Of a stretch of DNA of 6,103 bases, positions 5,974-6,103 are shown in pieces. The stretch's first letter is position 1. Each line of letters begins with the position of its first letter. Origin of the DNA: Actinomycetota bacterium (GTDB lineage Bacteria > Actinomycetota > Acidimicrobiia > Acidimicrobiales > AC-25); assembly GCA_005888395.1 (NCBI GenBank), contig VAXF01000120.1:1-6103 (forward strand). The letters run 5' to 3'. The position numbers and the translations under genes were made by a program. The notes below the pieces were generated by a model, which saw nothing but the letters and a program-made list of their open reading frames with translations, was not told the DNA's origin and ran no database searches.

Positions 5974-6103
5974 CGCGGTGGGTGACGCCGGTGCCGAAGA
6001 GCGCGTCGTCGGCCTTGGCCCGCTTCACGTAGAGGTGCATGTCGTGCTCCCACGTGTAGCCGATGCCGCCCATGATCTGGATGCCCTCCTGCGCCAGCAG
6101 GCG
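5945..6103 (-). CDS. Acyl-CoA dehydrogenase, C-terminal 52 residues (gene runs off the window)
   Basis: Read on the - strand from the window edge, the frame is open for 52 codons and ends in TGA (complement of 5945-5947). The peptide contains QIMGGIGYTWEHDMHLYVKR at residues 9-28, the highly conserved C-terminal signature of acyl-CoA dehydrogenases, whose Gly-rich loop contacts FAD across the subunit interface. These flavoenzymes oxidise acyl-CoA thioesters to the 2,3-enoyl form. The chain ends about 24 residues after this block (VTHRARVAGMIGL), as is usual. The active-site base and substrate pocket lie outside the window, so chain-length or steroid specificity cannot be stated. It converges on the transporter operon with a 21-nt gap and is probably unrelated in function. 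Confidence 0.93.
   Translation of the reverse strand, partial: RLLAQEGIQIMGGIGYTWEHDMHLYVKRAKADDALFGTGVTHRARVAGMIGL

Noticed and set aside
5748..6053. 101-residue - strand frame at the right end
   Set aside because: It uses a different frame from the conserved acyl-CoA dehydrogenase C-terminus and is Arg-rich without motifs.

Overview
The window is high-GC, densely packed DNA with short gene junctions, which points to an actinobacterium. An Acidimicrobiia-type lineage is my best guess. The clues are a lipoprotein with an Ala/Thr/Pro-rich linker followed by a neocarzinostatin-like domain, GTG starts, and an acyl-CoA dehydrogenase next door. The lineage is inferred from style only; no marker gene is present.

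Almost all of the window (2-5923, + strand) is one peptide-type (Opp/Dpp family) ABC importer operon. In order it holds: the 3' part of a family 5 solute-binding protein gene (start lies before the window); an 87-nt gap with a strong hairpin; a DppB/OppB-type permease; a DppC/OppC-type permease; a 711-residue ATPase in which the two nucleotide-binding domains (DppD-like and DppF-like) are fused; and a 166-residue lipoprotein with a neocarzinostatin-like domain. The last four genes are joined by three consecutive 4-nt stop/start overlaps (ATGA, GTGA, ATGA), so they are probably co-translated. The binding protein would capture a ligand, probably a peptide, outside the membrane. The two permeases would form the channel and the fused ATPase would drive it. 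The lipoprotein's role is unknown, but its tight coupling suggests it works with the transporter.

At the right edge a convergent gene on the - strand (5945-6103) encodes the last 52 residues of an acyl-CoA dehydrogenase. Only 21 nt separate the two convergent stop codons. A perfect 11-bp inverted repeat there, one arm inside the dehydrogenase coding region, may act as a terminator.

The points most worth following up are the identical four-cysteine motif in both halves of the fused ATPase (candidate twin [4Fe-4S] sites), the neocarzinostatin-like lipoprotein built into an importer operon, and the hairpin with a small overlapping ORF just before the first permease gene. I found no clear evidence of a wholly new system, RNA gene, mobile element or CRISPR array.
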